Assembly: GCF_019429625.1 (NCBI RefSeq)
Contig: NZ_JAHXRW010000011.1
Location: forward strand, 1 to 64,000
Length of the DNA: 64,000 nt
Source of the DNA: Celeribacter sp. PS-C1
GTDB taxonomy: Bacteria > Pseudomonadota > Alphaproteobacteria > Rhodobacterales > Rhodobacteraceae
Direction of reading: 5' to 3'
Positions 1-7,888 of the stretch are shown here, in pieces. How positions within the stretch are numbered: the first letter of the stretch is position 1; every line of letters starts with the position of its first letter. A program made the position numbers and the translations under genes. Below the pieces are notes generated by a model. The model made no database searches and was not told the origin of the DNA. It saw only the letters and a program-made list of their open reading frames with translations.

Positions 1-354
1 CGTGGCGGCAAGATCGCCATGGCGATTCTGGGCGCGATGGAGGTCGACGAGAAGGGTGATCTGGCGAACTGGATGATCCCGGGCAAGCTCGTGAAAGGCA
101 TGGGTGGCGCGATGGATCTGGTCGCGGGCGTGGGCCGCGTGGTGGTGGTGATGGATCACACCAACAAGCACGGCGAGTCGAAGCTTTTGAAGGAATGCAC
201 CCTGCCGCTGACCGGCCAGGGCGTGGTGGATCGGGTGATCACCAACCTGGGCGTTCTGGACGTGGTCGAAGGCGGCTTGAAGATCGTGGAGCTGGCCGAT
301 GGGGTCACGGAAGCCGAGCTTCGCGCGGCAACTGAGGCGACGATTGTGGGCTGA
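1..354 (+). CDS. scoB: 3-oxoacid CoA-transferase subunit B, 3' part
   Basis: C-terminal 117 residues of the beta subunit of a two-subunit 3-oxoacid CoA-transferase, which moves CoA between succinyl-CoA and acetoacetate. The frame is open from base 1, so the 5' part, with the catalytic glutamate, and presumably the alpha subunit gene lie outside the window. The visible part has typical subunit B stretches: GAMEVDEKGDLANWMIPGK near the start, a GMGGAMDL loop, DHTNKHGE, and LTGQGVVDRVITNLGV near the end. The stop is followed by about 190 bases without a gene. The family is clear; the exact acyl substrate (acetoacetate or another 3-oxo acid) cannot be told from this fragment. Confidence 0.9.
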   Translation, partial: RGGKIAMAILGAMEVDEKGDLANWMIPGKLVKGMGGAMDLVAGVGRVVVVMDHTNKHGESKLLKECTLPLTGQGVVDRVITNLGVLDVVEGGLKIVELADGVTEAELRAATEATIVG

Positions 355-550
355 GCGCTCTTTGCGTCATTCAACCGAGAAGACGACGGAACGCGGCTCA
401 GAGATGGGTCGCGTTTTTCCTTGGTTTGATTGTTTTAAAATTAGAAACAGCATCATATTGTCGCCCTAATTGTTTTTTAAACCGCTGAGCAATCACAAGG
501 CCTTTCGTTCAAAAAGGTCAGAGCAGAAAACGTCATCCACAGGATTTCCG

Positions 551-1870
551 ATGACTTGGAATAAACTCACTTATGCTGGCTGGGGGCGCGCCCGCAGCGC
601 CACGGGCCAAGTGGCCCGCCCTGAACGCCAATCCTCTTTGTTGCGCGAGATCGCGAGCTTTGCGGCTCCGGCCTTCGGGATGCGGCGCTCGTATGGCGAT
701 GTCGCACTCAACGACGGCGGCCGCGCTTATGACATGACACGGCTCGACCGTGTGCTGTCGTTTGATGCAGAGACCGGCGTTGTTGAGGTCGAGGCCGGGA
801 TGCCGATCGGCGATTTGGGTCGCGCTTTTGCCGCAAAGGGCTGGATCCCGCCGGTGATGCCCGGCACCGGATTTGCCACGGTTGGCGGCTGTATCGCCAA
901 TGACGTGCATGGCAAGAACCACCATGTGAAAGGCTCTTTTGGTCAGCATGTGACCGAGATTACGCTGATTCACGGTGCGGAGATCAAAACCATCACACCC
1001 AAGAGCGGCGCGATTTGGAAGGCCACCGTCGGCGGCCTTGGTCAGACCGGGGTGATCGCCAAGGCCAAACTTCAGCTCATGCCCTGCAAAGGCGACATGA
1101 TGGTGCTGACCGAACGGCGGATCGACAGTCTGGATGAGTTCCTCGCCGCCTTTGACGAGAGCAAGACGGATTACACCGTCGGCTGGATCGACGCGACGGC
1201 GACCGGCGCGCATCTCGGGCGCGGGATTTTGGAAGAGGGGGAAATCACCTCCGGCATAAACAACAGCAAGGATGGCGCTAAGGCCGTTCCGTTCAACGCG
1301 CCCGGCTGGGCCCTGTCGGCGCCGGTGGTGCGGGTGTTCAACGAGCTTTATTTCCGCCGCGTGCCAGCGAAAGGCCGCACCTCTGTCAAACCGATCACCG
1401 AGCCGTTCTTTCCGCTCGATGCGATCCACAATTGGAACCGGCTCTACGGCAAGCATGGCTTCAACCAATTTCAATGCGTGGTGCCGCCCGAACGCGTCGA
1501 TGTGCTGCGGCTGATGCTGGAAAAAATCGGCGCGTCGCATCTCGCCTCGCCTCTGGCGGTGCTCAAAAAGATGGGCGACGGGCGTGGCGGCTACATGTCC
1601 TTCCCGATGGAAGGCTATACGCTGGCCGTCGATTTCCCGAACAAGGACGGCTCTCAAGAGCTGATCAAAGAACTCACCGATATGACACTGGATGCGGGCG
1701 GGCGGATCTATTTTGCCAAGGACGGAGTGGCCGAAGCCACCCAGATTAAAGGCATGTATCCCGAGCAGGACAAATGGCAGCGCGCGGTTGAGAAAGCCGA
1801 CCCGCAGGGGGCGCTCGTGACCGATCTGGTGCGGCGGCTGAACCTGCGTGAGAGCGCGAAGGAGAGCTGA
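551..1870 (+). CDS. FAD-binding oxidase, DprE1-like
   Basis: Predicted 439-residue FAD-linked oxidase of the type that includes decaprenylphosphoryl-ribose 2'-oxidase (DprE1). The N-terminal PCMH-type FAD domain shows the RRSYGD start, a GVVEVEAGMPIGDL strand and the flavin-binding stretch VGGCIANDVHGKNHH around residues 110-125. The C-terminal substrate domain holds a conserved tract around FNQFQCVVPPE. I start at the ATG at 551, preceded by an AGGA, rather than at an in-frame TTG at 470, because similarity-like sequence begins there. The next gene starts 1 base after the stop and encodes a short-chain reductase, the same order as dprE1-dprE2. The two may oxidise and re-reduce a polyprenyl-linked or other sugar; the substrate is inferred only. 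Confidence 0.75.
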   Translation: MTWNKLTYAGWGRARSATGQVARPERQSSLLREIASFAAPAFGMRRSYGDVALNDGGRAYDMTRLDRVLSFDAETGVVEVEAGMPIGDLGRAFAAKGWIPPVMPGTGFATVGGCIANDVHGKNHHVKGSFGQHVTEITLIHGAEIKTITPKSGAIWKATVGGLGQTGVIAKAKLQLMPCKGDMMVLTERRIDSLDEFLAAFDESKTDYTVGWIDATATGAHLGRGILEEGEITSGINNSKDGAKAVPFNAPGWALSAPVVRVFNELYFRRVPAKGRTSVKPITEPFFPLDAIHNWNRLYGKHGFNQFQCVVPPERVDVLRLMLEKIGASHLASPLAVLKKMGDGRGGYMSFPMEGYTLAVDFPNKDGSQELIKELTDMTLDAGGRIYFAKDGVAEATQIKGMYPEQDKWQRAVEKADPQGALVTDLVRRLNLRESAKES

Positions 1871-1871
1871 G

Positions 1872-2618
1872 ATGACACAGACAGCACAGACCTGGATCAT
1901 CCTCGGCGCGACCTCTTCGATGGCGCGCGCCATGGCGCGGCGGCTAGCGAAAGAGGGCGCGATGCTGATCCTTTGTGGCCGCGACATGGATGACCTCGCC
2001 GCCTCCGCCGAGGATTGCAAAGCGCGTGGTGCGGCCGAGGCTCTGGCGATGCGGTTTGACGCACGCGACAGCACAAGTTTCGGCCCTATTGTCGAGCGCG
2101 CGGTCTTAAAAGAAGGCGCCATCAACTGCGCCGTTTTCGTCGGCTCCATGCCCGAGCAATCCGTGATCGATGCGGACCCGAGCCTGATCGACGGCGTGGT
2201 GCAAGACAGCCATATCGGGCCAGCGACTTTCCTGTCGATGCTCGCCCCCCAAATGGAAGCGCGCGGTCAGGGCACGGTTGTAGGCGTCGGATCGGTCGCC
2301 GGAGATCGTGGCCGGATTGGAAACTATGTCTACGGTTCGGCCAAGGCTGGGTTTGCAACCTATTTGTCGGGTCTCCGAAATCGCCTGACGCGCGCGGGCG
2401 GTCATGTGGTGACCGTGAAACCGGGCTTTGTCGATACGGCGATGACTTGGGGGATCGAGGGGATGTTCCTCGTCGCCTCCCCCGATGCGGTGGCGAAAGA
2501 CATCCTGCGCGCGGTGGCCAAGAAAAAGAACGTGATCTACACGCCGTTCTTCTGGCGCTACATCATGCTGATCATCCGGCACATTCCGGAATTCATTTTC
2601 AAGAAAATGTCGATCTGA
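1872..2618 (+). CDS. SDR family oxidoreductase, DprE2-like
   Basis: Short-chain dehydrogenase/reductase of 248 residues. The N-terminal Rossmann motif reads ILGATSSMARAMARRLA (a TGxxxGxG variant with SSMA), followed by an acidic/arginine cofactor loop GRDMDDL. The catalytic YxxxK is YGSAK near residue 157 (NYVYGSAKAG), with VGVGSVAG upstream supplying the serine. The C-terminus IRHIPEFIFKKMSI is amphipathic and basic, like membrane-associated DprE2. It starts 1 base after the stop of the DprE1-like gene, so the two are very likely cotranscribed. Pairing suggests a keto-sugar reductase working after the FAD oxidase. A generic SDR role cannot be excluded. Confidence 0.78.
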   Translation: MTQTAQTWIILGATSSMARAMARRLAKEGAMLILCGRDMDDLAASAEDCKARGAAEALAMRFDARDSTSFGPIVERAVLKEGAINCAVFVGSMPEQSVIDADPSLIDGVVQDSHIGPATFLSMLAPQMEARGQGTVVGVGSVAGDRGRIGNYVYGSAKAGFATYLSGLRNRLTRAGGHVVTVKPGFVDTAMTWGIEGMFLVASPDAVAKDILRAVAKKKNVIYTPFFWRYIMLIIRHIPEFIFKKMSI

Positions 2619-2634
2619 ACGCGTGTTGAGATTA

Positions 2635-2656
2635 GGGCCCGAAAGGGCCCCTTTTC
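2635..2656 (+). terminator. Rho-independent terminator after the SDR gene
   Basis: GGGCCC, a GAAA tetraloop, GGGCCC, then CTTTTC. It lies 17 bases after the SDR stop and abuts the stop codon of the opposite-strand transglycosylase gene, so it separates two convergent genes. Confidence 0.7.
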
Positions 2657-3554
2657 AGTTGGACGCCCGCACCGCGTTGGTGGCAAAGACGCAGCCGTCT
2701 GAATAAAGCTCCGGCTGGGTCACACAGAGGCGCTTTGTCACCTGCCAAGCGGCCAACACCTTGGGCACATAGGCGCGCGTCTCGGCATAGGGTGGCGGGC
2801 CACCTGCGGATTTCACCGCGTTTTCCCCCGCATTATAGCCCGCAAGCGCCAGCGCCAGATCGCCGTTGAACTCTTTCAACAGCCAATCAAGATAGGCGAT
2901 CCCACCCTTGATGTTTTGGTCCGGGTCCGTGGCGTCGACGCCAAAGCGCTCGGCGGTCGCCGGAATGAGCTGCATAAGACCTTGCGCCCCCGCCCCGCTG
3001 AGCGCCGCCTCATCGCCCGAGGATTCGACCGCGATCACCGCAAGCGCCAAGGCCGGGCTGACCTGCGTTCCGATGGAGTTCAGCAGGAGCGACGGGCCAT
3101 AGCGGTTCGCGAGATCCGTCACATGCTGAAACGATGGGCTGGGAATCATCTTTTTCGTGTCGAGATCGAGCGCGGCCAAAGCGGCCCCAAAGCGCGCGGC
3201 CTCAGCGCCGGCGAGATCATGCGGCACAGCGGTCCAATACCAGTCCATCAGGTCCCGCGGCGCGGTGTCTGCAGGGGCAGCGGCTGGTTTGGCCGCAGGC
3301 GGGGCTTTGAGGGTTTTAGGGCCGGGGCGAATTTGCACGTTGATCAGATTGCCCGCGCCTTGGGTCGGCACACCGATCCGCTTGCTACGCACTTCGGGCC
3401 AAGGCGGCGGAACCTGTGTCGCCGCCTCGGCGGCAGGCGGCGCGCTCTCTTGCCTCTGATCTTGCGCGTGAAGAGGCGTCGCCACGACCATGGCGATTAA
3501 ATTCACAGACATAACAAGCGGGGATATGACCCCGGACCAAGAAGTTTGAATCAT
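2655..3554 (-). CDS. Lytic transglycosylase domain protein (SLT family)
   Basis: Periplasmic murein lytic transglycosylase of 299 residues that would cut the glycan strand of peptidoglycan. An N-terminal signal sequence ends near ATPLHAQ (residues 26-32), followed by a Gln/Ala/Pro-rich linker to about residue 110. The SLT domain covers about residues 150-275: catalytic glutamate in AVIAVESSGDEA, then GAGAQGLMQLIPATAERFG, NIKGGIAYLDWLL and ALAGYNAGENAV, the usual goose-type lysozyme motifs. It is divergent from the Flp pilin genes 388 bases away, so it may open the cell wall for pilus assembly, but that is inference. A shorter signal peptide from the Met at residue 15 is possible. Confidence 0.88.
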   Translation of the reverse strand: MIQTSWSGVISPLVMSVNLIAMVVATPLHAQDQRQESAPPAAEAATQVPPPWPEVRSKRIGVPTQGAGNLINVQIRPGPKTLKAPPAAKPAAAPADTAPRDLMDWYWTAVPHDLAGAEAARFGAALAALDLDTKKMIPSPSFQHVTDLANRYGPSLLLNSIGTQVSPALALAVIAVESSGDEAALSGAGAQGLMQLIPATAERFGVDATDPDQNIKGGIAYLDWLLKEFNGDLALALAGYNAGENAVKSAGGPPPYAETRAYVPKVLAAWQVTKRLCVTQPELYSDGCVFATNAVRASN

Positions 3555-3942
3555 TTGACACTGCTCTCATCACGGGCCTGTTGGTCGGCCTCTATGAAAC
3601 TATTGAGTCAAGCTTCGCAAAAATCACTGTGTTTTGCGAGTGATTTAGACCGATTTCAAAGAAATCGAAGGCGCGCGTTCACTCGTTTTTCAGCAAAAAA
3701 GCATTTTCTTAGAAAATAGTTAAAACTTTTTATCATTTAAAATCATATGGATAACAAAAAAATACTTGGATTTTTTCGCGTTTCCAAAAACGTACCAATG
3801 CTGCCCAACTCTCGCCCCAGTTCGGGGGCCATATAGGCTCATCGAAAGCGAGACAGAGCGAAATCGCCAAGGGAAACGGCAAACGCTCCGACCGCTATGA
3901 CGTGGAACACTGAGCTTAAACATATCCTTGGAGGGTAAACTG
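3555..3942. other. Intergenic region with several DNA dyads, upstream of the pilin genes
   Basis: 388 bases without a gene between the divergent transglycosylase and first pilin. The middle part (about 3600-3780) is much richer in A and T than the rest of the window. It holds perfect inverted repeats: CGCAAAA/TTTTGCG (3616-3638), overlapping AAATCACT/AGTGATTT (3621-3646), CGATTTC-AAA-GAAATCG (3651-3667) and ATTTTCT-T-AGAAAAT (3703-3717). The pilin ribosome site GGAGG lies at 3930-3934. No clear sigma-70 promoter could be picked. The layout suits a regulated promoter region. Confidence 0.5.
3616..3667. promoter_or_regulatory. Cluster of overlapping inverted repeats, possible operator
   Basis: Three perfect dyads in about 50 bases: CGCAAAA/TTTTGCG, AAATCACT/AGTGATTT with a 10-base spacer, and CGATTTC-AAA-GAAATCG. 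The first two overlap and could not form as hairpins at the same time. None is followed by a T-run, so they look more like protein-binding sites than terminators. The regulator is unknown. Confidence 0.35.
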
Positions 3943-4134
3943 ATGAAATTCTTCAAACTCGCAAATCGCTTCAAACGTGACGAAGACGGCGCCGTGACCG
4001 TTGACTGGGTTGTGCTGACCTCTGCTGTTGTCGGCCTCGCCATCGCCGTTCTGGCCACCGTGCAAAAAGGTACGCTCGCTCTCGGCAACACGATCTCCAG
4101 CGACCTCGTGTCCCGCACCGTGATCGAATACTGA
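3943..4134 (+). CDS. Flp family type IVb pilin, copy 1
   Basis: Small pilin precursor of 63 residues. A short basic leader (MKFFKLANRFKRDEDG) is followed by the hydrophobic helix AVTVDWVVLTSAVVGLAIAV that forms the fibre core. Prepilin peptidase should cut after the glycine of DEDG. The usual glutamate at +5 of the mature pilin is replaced by aspartate here (AVTVD). The start at 3943 is set by GGAGG nine bases upstream and by equality with copy 2; an in-frame TTG at 3928 would add five residues. Copy 2, 31 bases downstream, encodes exactly the same protein with synonymous differences only. It heads the Tad assembly locus. Confidence 0.92.
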   Translation: MKFFKLANRFKRDEDGAVTVDWVVLTSAVVGLAIAVLATVQKGTLALGNTISSDLVSRTVIEY

Positions 4135-4165
4135 TCCGCCTGATTTATAGATACGGAGTAAACTG

Positions 4166-4357
4166 ATGAAATTCTTCAAACTCGCAAATCGCTTCAAACG
4201 TGACGAAGACGGCGCCGTGACCGTTGACTGGGTTGTGCTGACCTCCGCCGTTGTCGGTCTCGCCATCGCCGTTCTGGCCACCGTGCAAAAAGGTACGCTC
4301 GCTCTCGGCAACACGATCTCCAGCGACCTCGTGTCCCGCACCGTGATTGAATACTAA
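4166..4357 (+). CDS. Flp family type IVb pilin, copy 2
   Basis: Second tandem pilin gene. The 63-residue product is identical to that of the first copy. Over 192 bases I count five differences: three codons of the TSAVVG stretch, one ATC/ATT, and TGA versus TAA as stop. The spacer before it keeps the same GTAAACTG in front of the ATG but has GGAG in place of GGAGG, so its ribosome site may be weaker. A strong terminator follows at 4397. Two copies may simply raise pilin dosage; recombination between them could also collapse or amplify the array. Confidence 0.92.
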   Translation: MKFFKLANRFKRDEDGAVTVDWVVLTSAVVGLAIAVLATVQKGTLALGNTISSDLVSRTVIEY

Positions 4358-4667
4358 TCTCTGCACGGCCTTCACTGGCCGAGCGAGCAAGACACAAAAA
4401 CCGCGTCTTCACTGGGAGGCGCGGTTTTCCCGTATATCACGGGCTCTCGCCCCTACGCGACAATGGCGGGCGCCAGATGGTTTAGATCCAGCTGGCCGAA
4501 CCAACCCGCCGAGAACAGCCAGCCCGGTTCGCAGGCTTTGTTCATAAAATCGCAAAAATCCATGCGAGCGCCGTCACGAAACCACCGAATTGCCTTATTT
4601 GACTGAAAAGTTAACAGGGTATCGCGAAGGGGGAGCTGTGTCCTCCGCAAGCTAAAGGACGAATGTA
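4358..4667. other. Intergenic region between pilin copy 2 and cpaB
   Basis: 310 bases holding the pilin terminator (4397-4430) and, near 4599, TTGACT followed 15 bases later by TATCGC, a weak candidate promoter for cpaB. A short minus-strand open frame (up to about 65 codons, 4453-4650) has no recognisable family and no convincing ribosome site, so I do not call it a gene. Confidence 0.5.
4397..4430 (+). terminator. Terminator after the pilin genes
   Basis: AAAACCGCGTCT / AGGCGCGGTTTT stem (one G-U pair) around the loop TCACTGGG, then TTTTCC. It ends the pilin transcript 300 bases before cpaB. A nearly identical hairpin, loop included, lies behind ftsH on the other strand (18831-18861). Confidence 0.85.
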
Positions 4668-5510
4668 ATGCGTATCATTTTCGGATTGGTCCTCGTCATC
4701 GGGGTCGCACTTGCAGGGTTTGCCGTTCATATGACGCGGGGCTACCTGTCGACATATCAGGCAGAGCTTGACCGCGAAAAAGCCATGCGCTCCTCGGCGG
4801 TCCCAACCGAAGAGATATACGTCGCCATCGAACAGCTGACCTATGGTGACCCGATTCTTCCGGAGAAGGTGAAAAAGGTGAATTGGCCGGTGGACGCGAT
4901 CCCCGCCCAGCCCTTCATGACCGAAGAACAACTTTTCCCGGAAGGCCCGGATGTTCTGCGTGCCGCACTGCGCACGATTGAACCGATGGAGCCGCTCATG
5001 GGAGCGAAAGTCACCCGTCCGGGCGTGAAAGCCGGCGTCGCAGCCCGCCTCTCAAAGGGCATGCGCGCCTTCGCCATCCGCGTTGACGTCACCACCGGCG
5101 TGTCGGGCCTGTTGCGCCCTGGTGACCGCGTCGATGTCTACTGGACCGGCCGCCTGCCCGGCGCCGCGGGCGAGACGACGAAGCTGATCCAATCCTCGAT
5201 GCCGCTCGTGGCTGTCGACCAATCCGCCGATGAAGAGCGTCAGACCACAACGATCGCCCGCACCGTGACGGTCGAGGCGACGCCGACGGAAGTCGCAGCA
5301 CTTGCCACCGCGCAAACCACCGGGCGTCTCTCGCTAGCCTTGGTCGGGCGCAATGACGACACCGTGGTCGACGCCGTCGAGATCGACAAGAACACGCTCT
5401 TGGGCATTGTCGAGCAGGAATACGTTGAAGCCCCGAAGGAAGAGGTCTGCTCCATTCGCACCCGCAAAGGCGGCGAAATCATTGTGACCCAGATCCCCTG
5501 CGCCGACTAA
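4668..5510 (+). CDS. cpaB: Flp pilus assembly protein CpaB/RcpC
   Basis: Predicted 280-residue periplasmic/inner-membrane Tad assembly factor. A single N-terminal membrane segment (about residues 3-22, IIFGLVLVIGVALAGFAVHM) is followed by an SAF-like domain starting at EEIYVAIEQLTYGDPI, with the typical VKKVNWPVDAIP stretch. The RcpC/CpaB domain continues with MRAFAIRVDVTTGVSGLLRPGDRVDVYWTG near residues 125-155. CpaB is thought to work with the secretin CpaC at the outer membrane, possibly contacting peptidoglycan. It stands alone between two terminators (4397 and 5543), so it seems to be its own transcription unit rather than part of a pilin-cpaB operon. Ribosome site: AAAGGAC upstream of the ATG. 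Confidence 0.9.
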   Translation: MRIIFGLVLVIGVALAGFAVHMTRGYLSTYQAELDREKAMRSSAVPTEEIYVAIEQLTYGDPILPEKVKKVNWPVDAIPAQPFMTEEQLFPEGPDVLRAALRTIEPMEPLMGAKVTRPGVKAGVAARLSKGMRAFAIRVDVTTGVSGLLRPGDRVDVYWTGRLPGAAGETTKLIQSSMPLVAVDQSADEERQTTTIARTVTVEATPTEVAALATAQTTGRLSLALVGRNDDTVVDAVEIDKNTLLGIVEQEYVEAPKEEVCSIRTRKGGEIIVTQIPCAD

Positions 5511-5542
5511 ATCCACGCGCATATGGGATTTTCTCAAATGTT

Positions 5543-5580
5543 TGCGCCAAACCTGCCATGGGTTTGGCGCATCTTTTTTA
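5543..5580 (+). terminator. Strong terminator after cpaB
   Basis: Perfect 11-base stem TGCGCCAAACC / GGTTTGGCGCA with a 7-base loop, followed by TCTTTTTTA. It separates cpaB from cpaC. The inner stem GCCAAACC/GGTTTGGC recurs in the hairpin after the OmpA-type gene at 7889. Confidence 0.88.
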
Positions 5581-5779
5581 TGATTAAGCATCAACACCTT
5601 GGAGCGCGCTTTTTAGGGAGGCAGCTTTATCATCGGATTTCGCCGTTGTGGCTTATCCACATCACAAAACACCGCCAAGAGATTGATTATTGCAAAAAAA
5701 GTTAATTTGACGCATGGTCGAAGGCAATTGGACCGTCAGAGTCCGTTCTTGAGGCGTGGTCGATCAGAGGCAGGATCAC

Positions 5780-7183
5780 ATGAAAATGTTGAATATATTC
5801 AAGGCGGCCCTCGTCGGGTGTGCCCTTATCGGTGCAACACCCCAAGGGGCGTTTGCAGACAAACTCCGTGTTATGACGGGATCTCCCTCGGGGGTTCTCA
5901 ATGTTCCGATGAACCGCGCTGTGGTGGTCGAAAGCGACGAACCCTTCGCGGAAATCTCGGTCGCCAACGCAGAGATTGCAGATATTTCCACCCTGTCGGA
6001 TCGCACGATCTACGTCCTGGGCCGGTCGCCCGGCCTGACGACGATCACGCTCTTGGCGCCCGACGGCTCGCTGATCACCAACGTGCAGGTGCAGGTCACG
6101 CCGGACGTGACCGAGTTCAAAGAACGCCTGCGCCAGATCATGCCCAATGAAACCATCGAAGTGCGCACCGCCAACGACGGCATCGTACTTTCCGGTGTGA
6201 TTTCCTCTGTCACCATGATGGAACGCGCGGTCGAGCTAGCCGAACGCTATGCGCCGGGTCGCGTGTCCAACCTGTTGAACATCGGCGGCACCCAGCAGGT
6301 GATGCTGAAAGTGCGTTTCGCCGAAATGACGCGCTCTGTGTCCAAGAACCTGTCGGCCTCGCTTGGTGTTCAAAACGGCGGTCTTGGCGAAAACTGGAGC
6401 GGCGGGTTCACCGGCAACATGATCGGGCAAACCCTGACCGGCGCTTTTGAAGCCAATGAAAGCACCTTGGGTGCTGTCAAACTTGGTGGCTCCATCGGCA
6501 ACACCGAATTGGCCGTCGTTCTGGAAGCCATGGAAGAAAAAGGCCTCGTCCGCACGCTGGCCGAGCCGAACCTGACCGCGCTGTCGGGCCAACAGGCGAA
6601 ATTCCTCGCAGGTGGCGAATATCCGATCCCGGTTTCCGATGATGACGGCATCTACATCGACTTCAAACCCTTCGGTGTTGAGCTGGAATTCGTTCCGCGC
6701 GTGATCAATGGTGATCAGATCAACCTTGAAATGCGCGCTGCCGTGTCGGGCATCGACTCGACCGTGAACTATTCCGTCGACGGCTTTACTCTGAACTCCT
6801 TCAAACGTCGCGAAACCTCCACCACGGTGGAACTGCGTGACGGTCAAAGCTTTGCCATCGCGGGCTTGTTGCAGGACGACTTCGAAGATCTCGTCGGTCA
6901 GGTGCCGTGGCTGGGCGACATCCCGGTTCTGGGCGCACTGTTCCGCTCCACCGATTATTCGCGCCGTCAATCCGAGCTGGTGATCATCGTCACCCCGCAT
7001 CTGGTGACGCCGACCAACGGTCTGGCTCTGGCCCTGCCGACGGATCGCGTCAAAATCCCGACGGAGAGCGATTTGTTCCTGTTCGGCAAAACCTTTGGCG
7101 GCACCTCCGCGCCGCAATCCGGCAGTGCCGCAGAAGTTGCGAAACAGGACTTCTCCGGGTCCTACGGCTATGTGATGGAGTAA
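5780..7183 (+). CDS. cpaC: Type II/IV secretin, Tad pilus outer-membrane channel
   Basis: Outer-membrane secretin of the Tad pilus (CpaC/RcpA), 467 residues. Signal peptide ends at PQGAFA-DK (about residue 26). The N-terminal domain has the pilus-assembly motif VESDEPFAEISVANAEIADI and a BON-like segment up to about residue 150. The C-terminal secretin domain (about 220-430) shows VVLEAMEEKGLVRTLAEPNL, FLAGGEYPIPV, VELEFVPRVI and the closing VPWLGDIPVLGALFRS with SELVIIVTPHLV. The start at 5780 is chosen because AGGATCAC precedes it; an in-frame GTG at 5756 lacks one. It overlaps no neighbour and is followed 4 bases later by an OmpA-type lipoprotein gene. Confidence 0.95.
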   Translation: MKMLNIFKAALVGCALIGATPQGAFADKLRVMTGSPSGVLNVPMNRAVVVESDEPFAEISVANAEIADISTLSDRTIYVLGRSPGLTTITLLAPDGSLITNVQVQVTPDVTEFKERLRQIMPNETIEVRTANDGIVLSGVISSVTMMERAVELAERYAPGRVSNLLNIGGTQQVMLKVRFAEMTRSVSKNLSASLGVQNGGLGENWSGGFTGNMIGQTLTGAFEANESTLGAVKLGGSIGNTELAVVLEAMEEKGLVRTLAEPNLTALSGQQAKFLAGGEYPIPVSDDDGIYIDFKPFGVELEFVPRVINGDQINLEMRAAVSGIDSTVNYSVDGFTLNSFKRRETSTTVELRDGQSFAIAGLLQDDFEDLVGQVPWLGDIPVLGALFRSTDYSRRQSELVIIVTPHLVTPTNGLALALPTDRVKIPTESDLFLFGKTFGGTSAPQSGSAAEVAKQDFSGSYGYVME

Positions 7184-7187
7184 GGAC

Positions 7188-7853
7188 ATGCGGGATACTT
7201 TGAAACTGACCCTCGCGGCCTCGGCCCTTCTGGCTCTTGGCGCTTGCTCCGATCAGCCGGCGGGTTCCGCTTGGTTCCAAGAGGCCGGCGGCTATCTCGA
7301 CAACGGCACCTTCGGCAATGCGACCATGAACAACACGCTCGTTCAGACCGGTCAGCTGAATTACGTGATTGACCTGAACGAACGCTTTGCCGCACAGGTT
7401 CCGGCCACCGTGAATTTCGAATTCAACTCGGCCATTCTCGATGGCGTTGCACGCGATGCGATCCGCAAACAGGCGCATTTCATGGCTCAATTCCCGGAAG
7501 TCCGCTTCCGCGTCTACGGCCACACCGATCTCGTCGGCTCCAACGCCTTCAACAAGTCGCTCGGCCTGCGCCGCGCCAAGGCGGTTGTCGCCGAACTCGC
7601 GCGCAACGGCATTTCGCGTTCGCGTCTCGAAGCCATGGTCTCCTACGGCGAGACCCAGCCGCTCATCGTGACGCAGGATCCGGAACGTAAAAACCGCCGC
7701 ACGGTCACCGAGGTCTCCGGCTTCGTCGAGAACTCGAAACTTGTGATGGACAGTCGCTACGCCGAGATTATTCACCGCGAATATATCGAAAGCGCCACAG
7801 CCTCGTCCGATCTGGTCGACTTCGGCGCACGGGAAATCAACCCCGGAAACTAA
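7188..7853 (+). CDS. OmpA-domain lipoprotein of the Tad locus
   Basis: Predicted outer-membrane lipoprotein of 221 residues. A lipobox LGAC lies at residues 17-20 (lipidated Cys 20). The OmpA/peptidoglycan-binding domain spans about residues 68-170: VNFEFNSAILDGVARDAI, VRFRVYGHTDLVGS, LGLRRAKAVVAEL and NRRTVTEV. It sits exactly where cpaD is found in other Tad loci, 4 bases after cpaC, and no separate CpaD is visible. The likely job is to tie the secretin complex to the cell wall. A C-terminal tail of about 45 residues after the domain is unassigned. Confidence 0.85.
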   Translation: MRDTLKLTLAASALLALGACSDQPAGSAWFQEAGGYLDNGTFGNATMNNTLVQTGQLNYVIDLNERFAAQVPATVNFEFNSAILDGVARDAIRKQAHFMAQFPEVRFRVYGHTDLVGSNAFNKSLGLRRAKAVVAELARNGISRSRLEAMVSYGETQPLIVTQDPERKNRRTVTEVSGFVENSKLVMDSRYAEIIHREYIESATASSDLVDFGAREINPGN

Positions 7854-7888
7854 GACCGCCTTTCACAAAACGATTCGGCATGAACACT

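Noticed and set aside
4453-4650. Small minus-strand open frame between pilin 2 and cpaB
   Set aside because: No recognisable family, no good ribosome site and it overlaps the likely cpaB promoter region. It could still be a real small gene, but I see no support.
5653-5661. Perfect DnaA box TTATCCACA as a replication origin
   Set aside because: It is single; a further one-mismatch site (CTATCCACA near 27404) is far away. No AT-rich unwinding element, dnaA or other origin gene is near.
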